37,678 nt of DNA from a virus, in the IMG/VR virus record IMGVR_UViG_3300020580_000005, positions 1-37,678 of that record; one strand, 5' to 3'. Within the stretch, counting starts at the first letter, position 1, and every line of letters begins with the position of its first letter. Of this stretch, positions 1 through 8,484 are shown piece by piece. The notes beneath the pieces were generated by a model. It did no database searches and was not told the origin of the DNA. It saw nothing but the letters and a program-made list of their open reading frames with translations. The position numbers and the translations under genes were made by a program.

Positions 1-127
1 ACGGCTGCAATTGTAGGAACTCAATTTCAATTAACTGCACCCGCACCTAGGTTCTCAATTGGTAGTTTTAATATCAACATTACAACATTAGGGAGTGAAG
101 GAAGTGTTAATAATATCAATTTTGTTA
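1..127. repeat. Terminal direct repeat (circular join), left copy
   Basis: Bases 1-127 are identical to the last 127 bases of the window (37552-37678). One open frame crosses the join without interruption. This is what a circular or circularly permuted molecule looks like after assembly, and 127 is a common largest k-mer size in de Bruijn assemblers. Headful-packaging phages of the P22 type are circularly permuted, which fits. A biological direct terminal repeat is the alternative. Confidence 0.9.
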
Positions 128-420
128 ATTTCAGTACAATTACTGGACCTAATAATGTCACGTATTTTCCCCAGGGACTGGAACGATTTTATATAAATTA
201 TCTGAAATATGCGCTTGCAGTAAGAGTTTGTACAGAATTCAATTACACTGTACCTCCTGAAGCGGCTAAACAGTTACTGACTTATGAAGAACTAATCAGT
301 AAGCGTTCCGCACCCATAGATTTGACCAATGCAACCATTACTACACTGACTGACGAGGCAGGATTCATATCTTACGGTCAGGTCAATATCGGCCGCGGCT
401 GGACGACTGCAGGATATTAA
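1..420 (+). CDS. P22 gp4-like tail accessory / head completion protein, C-terminal part
   Basis: This is the last 139 codons of the gene that begins at 36922; joined over the 127-base overlap the protein has about 349 residues. P22 gp4 assembles on the portal ring after packaging, plugs the head and receives gp10. Position decides the call: coat, one structural gene, this gene, then a clear gp10 homologue starting on the base after its TAA. P22 gp4 is only 166 residues. The extra length includes a Ser/Thr/Gly/Asn-rich beta-like insertion spanning the join, before a C-terminal stretch with YINYLKYALAVRV and the motif LLTYEELISKR. Confidence 0.7.
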   Translation, partial: TAAIVGTQFQLTAPAPRFSIGSFNINITTLGSEGSVNNINFVNFSTITGPNNVTYFPQGLERFYINYLKYALAVRVCTEFNYTVPPEAAKQLLTYEELISKRSAPIDLTNATITTLTDEAGFISYGQVNIGRGWTTAGY

Positions 421-1932
421 ATGAGGCAAACCCCGGGTTCATCACAAGTTCCTGTCAGCGTAGTAGGCTCTTCTATATTTGGTCGATTCCCTAAAATATC
501 GAGCGAACGTACATATAATCTATATATTAGTGACGAATGGCTGATTAATACATCTGGCTATGCCAGAATATTAGAAATAGTTCCAGAAGGTGAAGGTCGG
601 GGGATATTCAACTCTATACGCGGCGGATTCATGATTGTAGTCGTTAATTCCACTGTCTATAGCATTAGCAATGTTTTAGCTGTAACGACTATAGGAACTA
701 TAGCAACGGCACATGGTGAAGTTTTTATAGATGAAAATCTAGCCTCACAAATATGCATTGTAGATGGAGTAAATGCATACATCTATAATTACTCTTTAGG
801 ATTTCCAAATTTAACAGTTCAAGTAACTACACCCCTTGTTCCAAATTATGTGGTGTATCACAATACATTCTTCTTATTTGGAAACGCTGCAGCTACCGGC
901 ACAGGTTCATCTTGGTATGCTTATGTTACAGCTTCTCCAACTACAATAAGTACTTCAGCCAGCAATACCTTTGCGCTTCAAACAAAGCCAGACTACCCCA
1001 TTGCAGTTGTGAGACTTCCGGGTCAAGCTTCAAATGTTCTTGTTTTTGGAACATCAGTCTGCGAAGTATTTACTAACGTTGGAGGTTTACAAAACTATAG
1101 ACGAAATAATACGATTAATATCGATTATGGATGTGTTTCAATTAGGACAATTTCTACTTCAGATAAATATGTGGCATGGTTAGCAGCAAACGAAAATAAT
1201 GCACCTATAATTCTGGTATACACCGGACAAGGTTATCAACCAATATCTACAGATGGCATTGACTATGTTTTGAGCAATATTAATTTCCCAGCTCAATCAA
1301 CTGCCATGTTTGTTAGAAAAGATGGTCATTTATTCTATCAGCTTACATTTTATAATGCCGCTGATAATCTGACACTACAATATGACTTTACAACTGAGAA
1401 ATTTTTTGATTTAACTGACCATTTTGAAAATTATCATCCAGCAAGAAATTACGTTTACTTTAATGGAAATACTTACTTTGTATCTCTAAATAATGGATGT
1501 TTGTATCAAGATAGTACTAATTTTACTACTTATAATGAAAGTATAGGTTCGGTTGACCCTACACTAAATTACATTATACCTAGAACACGAGTGACTAATA
1601 CAATAAGACTTCCTGATACTTCTAGGTTTATTGCGAATTCAACGGTTCTTATGATTGACCAGGGTAATGACCCAGGATTTATAGGCCTTCCTGATCCATT
1701 AGATAACTTGCCATTACCAGAATATGTTCCACGAGTAGACCTATCAATATCACAAGATGAGGGTATAACTTGGAGCAATACAGTGGGTCGTGAAATGAAT
1801 CCCATAGGATATAGAAGCAACCAAATGACATGGGAAAGAATGGGCGAATCAAATTCTTTAACATTTAAGTTTAGATTCTGGTCAACAAGTTCGGTTGTAG
1901 TTAACTCTTGTATAGTGGATATTTACTCATGA
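421..1932 (+). CDS. P22 gp10-like packaged-DNA stabilisation protein
   Basis: Tail-hub protein that binds the gp4 ring and seals the filled head. The 503-residue product is slightly longer than P22 gp10 (472). Similarity is clear at the N-terminus (AERTYNLY-like region followed by NTSGYARILEIVPEG, matching NSSGYLRSFPGI in P22). It is clearer still at the C-terminus, where SISQDEGITWSN and MTWERMGES align with SATTDGINYG and VLWKRVGRI, and the ending NSCIVDI aligns with SGCQIRI. The start follows directly on the stop of the gp4-like gene and the end overlaps the next start by ATGA, so the three genes are translationally linked. Confidence 0.88.
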   Translation: MRQTPGSSQVPVSVVGSSIFGRFPKISSERTYNLYISDEWLINTSGYARILEIVPEGEGRGIFNSIRGGFMIVVVNSTVYSISNVLAVTTIGTIATAHGEVFIDENLASQICIVDGVNAYIYNYSLGFPNLTVQVTTPLVPNYVVYHNTFFLFGNAAATGTGSSWYAYVTASPTTISTSASNTFALQTKPDYPIAVVRLPGQASNVLVFGTSVCEVFTNVGGLQNYRRNNTINIDYGCVSIRTISTSDKYVAWLAANENNAPIILVYTGQGYQPISTDGIDYVLSNINFPAQSTAMFVRKDGHLFYQLTFYNAADNLTLQYDFTTEKFFDLTDHFENYHPARNYVYFNGNTYFVSLNNGCLYQDSTNFTTYNESIGSVDPTLNYIIPRTRVTNTIRLPDTSRFIANSTVLMIDQGNDPGFIGLPDPLDNLPLPEYVPRVDLSISQDEGITWSNTVGREMNPIGYRSNQMTWERMGESNSLTFKFRFWSTSSVVVNSCIVDIYS

Positions 1933-2174
1933 CAAATTTAACATTACCAACTTATATTCAAGATTCAGATCAAGAAAATTACAATGTTGAATTGAATGAA
2001 ACATTGAGAGAGTTTATTGATGATAATTGGTGGTTACCTCAAGGTTTAACAGCGGCTCAAGTGGTTACATTAACCAATAATTTTCCAACTGGGGCTTTTT
2101 GGTTTAATATAGATATAGCGAAGATGCAGGTTTGTACGGCTCCGGGAGTCATAGAAACCATCACAAGCGCATAG
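1929..2174 (+). CDS. Small tail/head-completion protein (function unknown)
   Basis: An 81-residue protein whose ATG overlaps the gp10 stop (ATGA). The in-frame start seven codons upstream lies inside gp10 and is less likely. It sits where P22 has the tail needle gene 26, but it is far shorter than gp26 and shows no long coiled coil. The C-terminal half has the pattern PTGAFWFNIDIAKMQV followed by GVIETIT, a short motif I recall from other phage tail-associated proteins. It may be a short needle or plug substitute; this is inferred from position. Confidence 0.6.
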   Translation: MTNLTLPTYIQDSDQENYNVELNETLREFIDDNWWLPQGLTAAQVVTLTNNFPTGAFWFNIDIAKMQVCTAPGVIETITSA

Positions 2175-2184
2175 GGAGATTTAG

Positions 2185-3051
2185 ATGCCATTTGGTTCAT
2201 TAGCACAATTAGCATTAGGTGTAGGCAGTCAAATTGCCAGTAATCGAGCAAATAGAAGTAGTAGCAATAATCCTTCTATGGCAGCTGAAAGACAACTTGC
2301 GAATGTACCTGGGCAAGTAAGGCCATTCTATGACCCATTTATTCAGCGCGGTCAAGAAGCCTATGGTAGGCAGCAACATTACAATAATCAATATCAAAAT
2401 CTGTACGATAGTCCCGGAATTGACCCTAACGGACTGCCTCAACAATATGAAAGGATGGCGAACAATCCAACTGATTTCATGAATTCCTTAATGGAAAGAT
2501 ATAACCCTTCTGAAGGTTATAAGTTTAAGCAAAAACAAATGCTAGATGCAATGAGAAACTCAGCATCAGCCGGTGGATTTGCTGGTACTCCTTTTAACCA
2601 GCAACAGCAAGCAGAGACTGTTCAAGGATTATTGGGTGCAGACATGCAGCAATTTCTACAGAATGCCTTGGGAATTACTAATGCTGGAATATTGGGTAAG
2701 GAAGGCAGATTATCTGGTCGTGAACGAGCGCTTCAGCATGCATTAGCAGGTGAAGAAGGAAACATGAATCGCGGGTATAATGCTGCTACGGAATTGTCTA
2801 ACAGTCTAGCTAATCTTGCTGGAACGAGGGCATCTAACGAATATCAAGGTGCTATGAGGCGTCGTGAAGATTCTCAGAATAATATACGAGGATGGGAGGG
2901 TCTTGGCAATAGACTTCAAGGCTCAATGAACATGTTTGCGCCTATGGGTCAAAGCGGCAGTGGTGGCAACGGTGGATGGGGTGGTGCTAGCCGAGGCTTT
3001 ACGCCTCCAACCGGTGGCGGCTATGGCAGTGGTAATGGGAGTTACTTCTAA
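2185..3051 (+). CDS. Ejection (DNA transfer) protein candidate, Gly/Gln-rich
   Basis: A 288-residue, Asn/Gln/Gly/Ala-rich protein preceded by a good ribosome site (GGGAGATTTAG). It has an alpha-helical middle with FYDPFIQRGQEAYG (about residues 47-60) and many Ala/Gln/Glu helices, then a Gly-rich tail with almost no hydrophobic residues. P22 encodes gp7, gp20 and gp16 here; they are carried in the head and ejected to form the conduit through the envelope. Composition and position support a gp7/T7 gp14-like role. Its last base is the first base of the next ATG (TAATG). Confidence 0.6.
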   Translation: MPFGSLAQLALGVGSQIASNRANRSSSNNPSMAAERQLANVPGQVRPFYDPFIQRGQEAYGRQQHYNNQYQNLYDSPGIDPNGLPQQYERMANNPTDFMNSLMERYNPSEGYKFKQKQMLDAMRNSASAGGFAGTPFNQQQQAETVQGLLGADMQQFLQNALGITNAGILGKEGRLSGRERALQHALAGEEGNMNRGYNAATELSNSLANLAGTRASNEYQGAMRRREDSQNNIRGWEGLGNRLQGSMNMFAPMGQSGSGGNGGWGGASRGFTPPTGGGYGSGNGSYF

Positions 3052-4133
3052 TGGCTTTTCAGGCAATACAATTTCCCTCTCAAATAAATCAGCAAGAACC
3101 TTCTTACTTCGAAAGATCTCAGGGGATGCAAAAAGCTGAACATATGAATGATATATTTGGTGCTGAAGCTCAATATGCTCCCCAAAATGAAGCGCAGAAA
3201 TATGCGCAATCTCAGTCTAAGTCTTTTATGGACCAATTAGAGGCTCAGTATAAAGAACAACAGATAATATCAAAGCTAAAGCTTGAGCATGCTGAGGCAC
3301 TTCACCATGCTCAACAGGCTAAGGGAGGGAATCAATATGCGCCACATGATTTTGAAAAACTAGAAACATATCATGATAAACAAGTTGCAAAATATGGCGC
3401 TGAATCTGAACAAGCGAAGCGATCGAAGATGGCGATTGAAGGTTATATCTCCTCACATGGTGAAGGTAGATTTGCCCCTAGTATGCTTGGAAAGATGCAG
3501 AACGAAAGAGATGCACTAGCTGCTAGACTGGGGCCAGAACATCCAGATGTTAAAGCATATGATCTTAGGCTTCTTAAAGAGCAATCAGATGTTGACACGC
3601 GACAGAGGTCATTGCTGGCGTCTAATTTAGAAAAATCTATGGATGCATTAAATTCAGATGACTTGACCAGGTATTCTGGTCCAGGTGGTCAAACTCAATT
3701 AGCATTTGAAAAGGCTCAAGATATGATAACTGGGAAACCATCTGAAGAATATAAGAGATACTTAGAAGCATTAGTCGCTTCAGAATATGAAACTTCAGAA
3801 CTGAGACAGTTCTTTAAGGAATCTAAAGATAAAGAAGTTAGGAAACATCTTGCTATTCTATCTAATCCTACTTCATGGGGTAAAAGCCCGGCTGCAGCAA
3901 AGAGTCAACTAGAAAAATCTCGGTCAATTGTTAGAAAACAATTGCATACATTCCGAGGCGGAATAACGGGAACTGAAGAACATCTTGGAACTAAAGGAAA
4001 AGAGGAAGCATTAAATAAAGTTGAGGGAGCTCAGAAACAATATGCACCGGCTACAGAAGAAGAAATACAGCATGCTATGGCTGAATATGGAAAATCAAGA
4101 GAAGAAATATTAAGATTAATGGGTGGCGAATAA
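3051..4133 (+). CDS. Ejection protein candidate, charged helical
   Basis: A 360-residue soluble protein, very rich in Glu, Lys, Gln and Ala, with long predicted helices and no signal peptide or membrane segment. The sequence QYAP occurs three times (near residues 42, 97 and 330). It starts in a TAATG overlap with the previous gene and ends in one with the next, so three consecutive genes form a tightly coupled unit in the slot of P22 genes 7-20-16. No enzyme motif is visible. A role as internal virion protein is inferred from context. Confidence 0.55.
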   Translation: MAFQAIQFPSQINQQEPSYFERSQGMQKAEHMNDIFGAEAQYAPQNEAQKYAQSQSKSFMDQLEAQYKEQQIISKLKLEHAEALHHAQQAKGGNQYAPHDFEKLETYHDKQVAKYGAESEQAKRSKMAIEGYISSHGEGRFAPSMLGKMQNERDALAARLGPEHPDVKAYDLRLLKEQSDVDTRQRSLLASNLEKSMDALNSDDLTRYSGPGGQTQLAFEKAQDMITGKPSEEYKRYLEALVASEYETSELRQFFKESKDKEVRKHLAILSNPTSWGKSPAAAKSQLEKSRSIVRKQLHTFRGGITGTEEHLGTKGKEEALNKVEGAQKQYAPATEEEIQHAMAEYGKSREEILRLMGGE

Positions 4134-5647
4134 TGAGGGATATACTAGCTGAACGCGGAATAGTTTTACCTAAAAAGAATGCGTCAGGCGTTAGGGATAT
4201 ATTGGCCGAACGCGGAATTAATCTGCCTAAAAAACAATCTCAAAAACCTAACGAAAACCAAATGCTGGGCGAAAACATTCAAGCTCGTCATCCAAGGATA
4301 GCTAACTTTCTTGGCAAATTAGCTGACACTGATGTTGGTCGCGCTACTGAGTTTTTTGGCCAGGGTGCAAAACCGGTAAATGAATTTATGGAACGGTCTG
4401 GAATTCCTGAATTTGCAGGTGCCGGGCTAAGCCATGCAATGAATGTCCCAATCTCAGTTATAAATACCCCAAGTTATATTGGAGAACAAATAACCGGTCA
4501 AAAGCTTCCTCAACTACCTTATTCAGACTTAAACAAAGCCTTCAGGCCAGAGCAGAGTAAAACAACAGCCGGTCAGATAGGTAGTGGTGCAGGAGGGTTT
4601 GTAGGTGATTTATTGGGTGGCGGCGCTGTTTTAAAATTATTATCTCGCGGTTCACAGGCTGTAAATGCTTTACATCCAAGAAATATTGGTTTCTTAGAAA
4701 ATGCATTAAAAGGTGGAGGTGCTGGATATGCAATGGCAGGCGAAGAGAATAATAGAGAATTAGGTGCAGGACTTGGATTTGCAATACCCTCTATTATTAA
4801 AGCTGGAGGTAAAGTTTTAGAACCATATATGAATCTACGTAAAAATATAAAAACCGGTGAGCTTCCTGTAGAACAGGTTGCGCCTTTGGTGAAAAATATG
4901 CGTAAAAGTCATATGTCGGATTTTCAAAATACATTTGGAGATATATTAGAAAAGGCTGAAGAAGGTGGATTAAAACATATTATTGAGCCAAGAAGAAACC
5001 CTGCTGCAAGTATGAAAATGAGACAGCCTAAACCTCATAATCCATATAAATTACAAGGACTAAATCCTACACAGGAATTATCTCAAGAAATGACACGAAA
5101 AGTTAAGAAACCAACAACAATTCTTCAAAGATTTAAAGCTGACCCCACACCTGAATTAGGTCATAGACTTCAAAGTGATTTAGGTAAGAGAATTTACAAA
5201 TTAAAACAAAAAGAAAACCTTCCTGGTGGTATGTTAGATCCTGATAAGAGAAAATTACAAAGGTTAGAAAAAGCCAGAAAAACAGTGTTATCTAAACTTA
5301 CTACCGGATTAGAGAAAGCATCACCTGGTTTAGGTAAAAAATACAGGAATACACTAAAGGATTACGGTGTAGTAATGGGACCATATCTAGATAGTAAAGC
5401 GTTTCAAAAAATATTAGCCGGTAAAAGTGGAGACAAAAAGTTTCTTAATAGATTAATAAAAGAAGAAGATTTTATGCATCGGGCAGGTAGAGCAATTCCT
5501 GAATTGAAACACAGAGAAAATCTGCCAGAATATTTAAAGCGTCATAAAAACATTAGAAATGCAGCTATAGGAACTCCAGCAGTTCTTGGAGCATTAGGTG
5601 GCTTAAATTCTGGATACAACGCGTTATTTGGTGGTGGACATGAATAA
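4133..5647 (+). CDS. Ejection protein candidate with N-terminal tandem motif
   Basis: A 504-residue basic protein, last of the three coupled ejection-type genes. The N-terminus carries a tandem repeat: RDILAERGIVLPKK (residues 2-15) and RDILAERGINLPKK (21-34), period 19 residues. A Gly/Ala-rich stretch around residues 145-225 and the C-terminal segment (AIGTPAVLGALGGL, about 482-495) could insert in a membrane. The middle is Lys-rich. Size and place match P22 gp16/gp20, which enter the host envelope. The gene ends one base before the end of an oppositely oriented mini-gene. Confidence 0.6.
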   Translation: MRDILAERGIVLPKKNASGVRDILAERGINLPKKQSQKPNENQMLGENIQARHPRIANFLGKLADTDVGRATEFFGQGAKPVNEFMERSGIPEFAGAGLSHAMNVPISVINTPSYIGEQITGQKLPQLPYSDLNKAFRPEQSKTTAGQIGSGAGGFVGDLLGGGAVLKLLSRGSQAVNALHPRNIGFLENALKGGGAGYAMAGEENNRELGAGLGFAIPSIIKAGGKVLEPYMNLRKNIKTGELPVEQVAPLVKNMRKSHMSDFQNTFGDILEKAEEGGLKHIIEPRRNPAASMKMRQPKPHNPYKLQGLNPTQELSQEMTRKVKKPTTILQRFKADPTPELGHRLQSDLGKRIYKLKQKENLPGGMLDPDKRKLQRLEKARKTVLSKLTTGLEKASPGLGKKYRNTLKDYGVVMGPYLDSKAFQKILAGKSGDKKFLNRLIKEEDFMHRAGRAIPELKHRENLPEYLKRHKNIRNAAIGTPAVLGALGGLNSGYNALFGGGHE

Positions 5648-5648
5648 A

Positions 5649-5717
5649 TTAATCATTCCAATGATAACCTATATATCCGCCCCATATACCGGCAATAATA
5701 TAAAGACAAAACAACAT
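5649..5717 (-). CDS. Tiny single-span membrane protein (second of inverted pair)
   Basis: A 22-residue peptide on the minus strand, starting MLFCLYIIAGIWGG and ending YHWND. Almost the whole length is one hydrophobic span with two glycine-rich turns. It has a strong ribosome site, TAGGAGA, seven bases before ATG. It is the second gene of a two-gene minus-strand unit and ends one base from the stop of the convergent ejection gene. Too short for most gene finders; the ribosome site and shared promoter are the support. Confidence 0.5.
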   Translation of the reverse strand: MLFCLYIIAGIWGGYIGYHWND

Positions 5718-5759
5718 TTTCTATCTCCTATAAAACTACTAGGCAGACACGTGACCAAA

Positions 5760-5843
5760 CTATTCTATGGGATCAATCACGCATGCGACAACAAAAAAAC
5801 ATGTACAAACAATAAAGGCAACAAAAAACGTCAATGCGATCAT
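5760..5843 (-). CDS. Tiny single-span membrane protein (first of inverted pair)
   Basis: A 27-residue peptide on the minus strand: MIALTFFVAFIVCTC, more Phe/Val/Ala/Cys, then the polar tail DPIE. It is a typical single transmembrane span. The ribosome site CTGGAGAG lies eight bases upstream of ATG, and a consensus-like promoter lies 30 bases before that. The pair interrupts the plus-strand late operon between the last ejection gene and the first tail gene. P22 places its superinfection-exclusion gene sieA in the same slot, so a small exclusion or membrane-altering role is plausible but unproven. Confidence 0.5.
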   Translation of the reverse strand: MIALTFFVAFIVCTCFFVVACVIDPIE

Positions 5844-5873
5844 TCGATACTCTCCAGGTTGCGTTATGAATCA

Positions 5874-5902
5874 ATTGTACACACAGCAAACACCGTTTGC
5901 AA
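5874..5902 (-). promoter_or_regulatory. Sigma70-type promoter for the inverted mini-gene pair
   Basis: Read on the minus strand: -35 TTGCAA (5902-5897), a 17-base spacer, -10 TACAAT (5879-5874). The predicted transcript begins about 25 bases before the ATG at 5843. An own promoter inside an oppositely directed late operon marks the cassette as an independently expressed insert. Confidence 0.6.
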
Positions 5903-5908
5903 GTTTAT

Positions 5909-5939
5909 TTCCATATTCGCCTCAAAGTGCGTGTATAAT
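5909..5939 (+). promoter_or_regulatory. Possible promoter for the first tail adhesin gene
   Basis: A perfect -10 TATAAT (5934-5939) lies 20 bases before the ATG at 5960, next to a good ribosome site (TAGGAGTCTC). The only -35-like element, TTCCAT at 5909, is weak and 19 bases away. It would be divergent from the minus-strand promoter and could restart late transcription after the inserted cassette. Confidence 0.35.
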
Positions 5940-5959
5940 CATCTAATAGGAGTCTCTTA

Positions 5960-8080
5960 ATGCTTGATAGTAGATATGTAATATCCCGAGATTTGGAACC
6001 GCTCCTAGTGGATAAAGATAGTGGGGCGCCACTTGCTGGAGGGTCTGTATACTTCTATCAAGACTTAGCTCGAACTACTTTAATGCCAATCTTTCAGCTA
6101 ACTGGTGCGCCGCCAAACTATACATACACTCAATTGCCTAATCCAATTATTTTAAGTTCTATAGGAACTATTCAAGATAATAACGGAAATAATGTAGCAC
6201 TTTATTATTTTCCTTGGTCATCTACAGCTTCTAACGCAGTATTACAGCTATATTACGTTGTTGTACAGAATTCATTAGGTGTAGAACAGTTTACAAGGCA
6301 AGCATGGCCAAACTACTTTGGAGAACAGGGTGGAGGTGGTGGCGCATCTGGTGTATATTTGCCAAATTTAATCGCTAATCCTCAATTTGCGTTTGTTTCA
6401 TTTACTCCAGGTGTGCCATTAACCATATCGTCTGCCGGTTCTGGAACATTTGTTATTCCTATAGCGCCAGAATGGAGCTTATCTGTTACCTTTAGTGCGG
6501 CTGGTTCTCTTACCGTTTCTCAAACACCTGTAGCAGGTTCATCTCAGTTTCCAACAAACCCTCCATATACTTTGGACATTACACCTATATCTAATGTGAC
6601 GGCAGTATCTCTTACTCAAAAATTAAATAATACACCTGATATTTGGAGTCCTGCAACCGGGGCTGCTAATGGTTATATAGCAACAAATATAACTCTGGGT
6701 AACAATACAACTGTCACGATTAGTTATGCACCGTCGCAAGTGACTGCCGGTAATCCTCAAACATTGTTAACCACTACGAACATATCGGGTTCATATAAAC
6801 AATTCAGTAATACAGTGCAATTATTGCCAGCTGCTAATACGGATACAGGGGCAACAGGTTTTGTAAATATAGTTATTGCTTTATCATCCGTTAATCCATC
6901 TAGCATCACAAGTGTACAAGTTGTTGGAATTGAAACTAACATAATTAACGTTCCTTATCAGCAAGTACCATTAAGATTTCAGCAAGCAGATTTAATAGAT
7001 ATTAACTATGCAAATTTAGCATATAAACCTATACCTAGTTATTTAGTAGGATGGGACTTTGCTTTAAACCCTGCGCAGTTTTTAGGACCAACTTTGGCAG
7101 CAAGTGCAGCGGGCGCTAATACATCTAGATATGTTTGGGATCAAACCATTGTGTTCCAGTCAGCTAATAGCGGTCCCGCGGTTTCACGTGGAACAAATGG
7201 TTGTTTGACTATTACAGCAACTAACACTACTCAGTTCGCTCTAGTACAATATCTAGAACAATCAGTTGCTCGAATGATTTTGAATGATAGGAATTCAGTT
7301 AATATTGCAGCATTTACAAATCAGGTTGGGGGTCTGCAAACTACCGTTTCTTTATGGTATACAACAGACGCAAGTTTACCAAGTTGTGCTTCAAATAATT
7401 CTATAGTTGCAACTTTAAATGCTGATGGTTCAATTGCCACTGCTCATGGTAATTGGACCCAAGTTCCCAGAATTCCATCTCAAAATGCTACCTTTACTAT
7501 TGGTGCGACTCCAAATACTACTAATTTCAATAACTATGGGTTTAGCGGATGGGACTTACAGGGAATTGCTGCTTCAAACACCGCTACATTCTTTGCCATA
7601 GTGGTTGGTACAGCATCCTTAACGGCTGCGAATGTAGTAAATATAGATTCCATATCTTTGGTTCCGGGAAATATCCCTACTAGGCCAGCTCCTGATACTG
7701 GAGGTTTAGCAATATCTAAATGTGAAAGATATTTTGAAATGTCATTTAATATCGGGTTAGTTCCTACTGCAGGTTTGGGATTAGGTTATGGAATGGTTGG
7801 ATATCCTTTAAGCGTGGCATCTGCAGTGCATGTTGTAGCTCCATCTTTAGTTTTTAGGGTAGCAAAAAATGGTATTCCATCAATAACATTTTACAATCCG
7901 ATGAATAATAATGCTCAATTTTATGACACCACAACGGGTACCGACTGTAGTTTAAGCCAGGTCGCCAGTTATAACATAAATACAAATGGATTTCTTCCCC
8001 AAACAATAAATCCAGGTGGAGGAGCTGCGGGCGATTCAATCGTATATCAATTTACAGCTGATGCAAGGCTCGGTGTTTAA
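5960..8080 (+). CDS. Tail spike/fibre protein (receptor-binding)
   Basis: A 706-residue beta-rich protein. The N-terminal ~125 residues (DLEPLLVDKDSGAPLAGG, then YFYQDLARTT, ending at WPNYFGEQGGGGG) look like a virion-attachment domain with a Gly linker. The middle is made of Thr/Ser/Asn-rich beta-sandwich-like segments. The C-terminal region has KCERYFEMSF and ends DSIVYQFTADARLGV, a pattern common at the end of phage tail-fibre proteins. It occupies the place of the P22 tailspike (gene 9 lies beyond sieA/immI). No glycosidase signature was recognised. Confidence 0.7.
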   Translation: MLDSRYVISRDLEPLLVDKDSGAPLAGGSVYFYQDLARTTLMPIFQLTGAPPNYTYTQLPNPIILSSIGTIQDNNGNNVALYYFPWSSTASNAVLQLYYVVVQNSLGVEQFTRQAWPNYFGEQGGGGGASGVYLPNLIANPQFAFVSFTPGVPLTISSAGSGTFVIPIAPEWSLSVTFSAAGSLTVSQTPVAGSSQFPTNPPYTLDITPISNVTAVSLTQKLNNTPDIWSPATGAANGYIATNITLGNNTTVTISYAPSQVTAGNPQTLLTTTNISGSYKQFSNTVQLLPAANTDTGATGFVNIVIALSSVNPSSITSVQVVGIETNIINVPYQQVPLRFQQADLIDINYANLAYKPIPSYLVGWDFALNPAQFLGPTLAASAAGANTSRYVWDQTIVFQSANSGPAVSRGTNGCLTITATNTTQFALVQYLEQSVARMILNDRNSVNIAAFTNQVGGLQTTVSLWYTTDASLPSCASNNSIVATLNADGSIATAHGNWTQVPRIPSQNATFTIGATPNTTNFNNYGFSGWDLQGIAASNTATFFAIVVGTASLTAANVVNIDSISLVPGNIPTRPAPDTGGLAISKCERYFEMSFNIGLVPTAGLGLGYGMVGYPLSVASAVHVVAPSLVFRVAKNGIPSITFYNPMNNNAQFYDTTTGTDCSLSQVASYNINTNGFLPQTINPGGGAAGDSIVYQFTADARLGV

Positions 8081-8095
8081 TTAAGGAGATTTAAT

Positions 8096-8482
8096 ATGTC
8101 AACAGTAACTCAGTACAACATGGATAAGTTCCACAAAGGAGTGGATGGATTTGGGTTAAATTTTTGTGGAAATGTATTTTCAACTACCTTAGCAGCCAAT
8201 ACGGAAGCTACCGTAGCTGTTCCATTAACTTCTGTTATGGGAAATTTTTGTGCTAATGTTAACAATAAATTTATGGCAATTATTACTAGTGATGGAACAG
8301 TTTTTGCTTGTATTAATGCTACAGCCGCAAAGCCTGTCGGCGATACATTAGCGGCTGTTACTTCAGCGATGGTCCCAGCAAATTTTCCATGGGGTCGAGT
8401 TGTAGAAAGTGGAGATGTTATCCATATAATTTCTGGCGGTACTCCTAATGTAACAATAGAATTTTATGCTATTCAGGGATAG
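8096..8482 (+). CDS. Small beta-rich virion protein, probably tail-associated
   Basis: A 128-residue protein with a strong ribosome site (AAGGAGATTT). It is rich in beta-formers and small residues, with no signal peptide or membrane span. The C-terminal VVESGDVIHIISGGTPNVTIEFYAIQG suggests a compact beta barrel or jelly roll. It lies between the first adhesin and a run of fibre genes, so a tip, collar or chaperone role is possible. I do not recognise the family. Confidence 0.55.
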   Translation: MSTVTQYNMDKFHKGVDGFGLNFCGNVFSTTLAANTEATVAVPLTSVMGNFCANVNNKFMAIITSDGTVFACINATAAKPVGDTLAAVTSAMVPANFPWGRVVESGDVIHIISGGTPNVTIEFYAIQG

Positions 8483-8484
8483 AA

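Noticed and set aside
5628-5960. 110-codon plus-strand frame between the ejection and tail genes
   Set aside because: It starts inside the ejection gene and resembles no family, whereas the opposite strand has two short frames with ribosome sites and a promoter.
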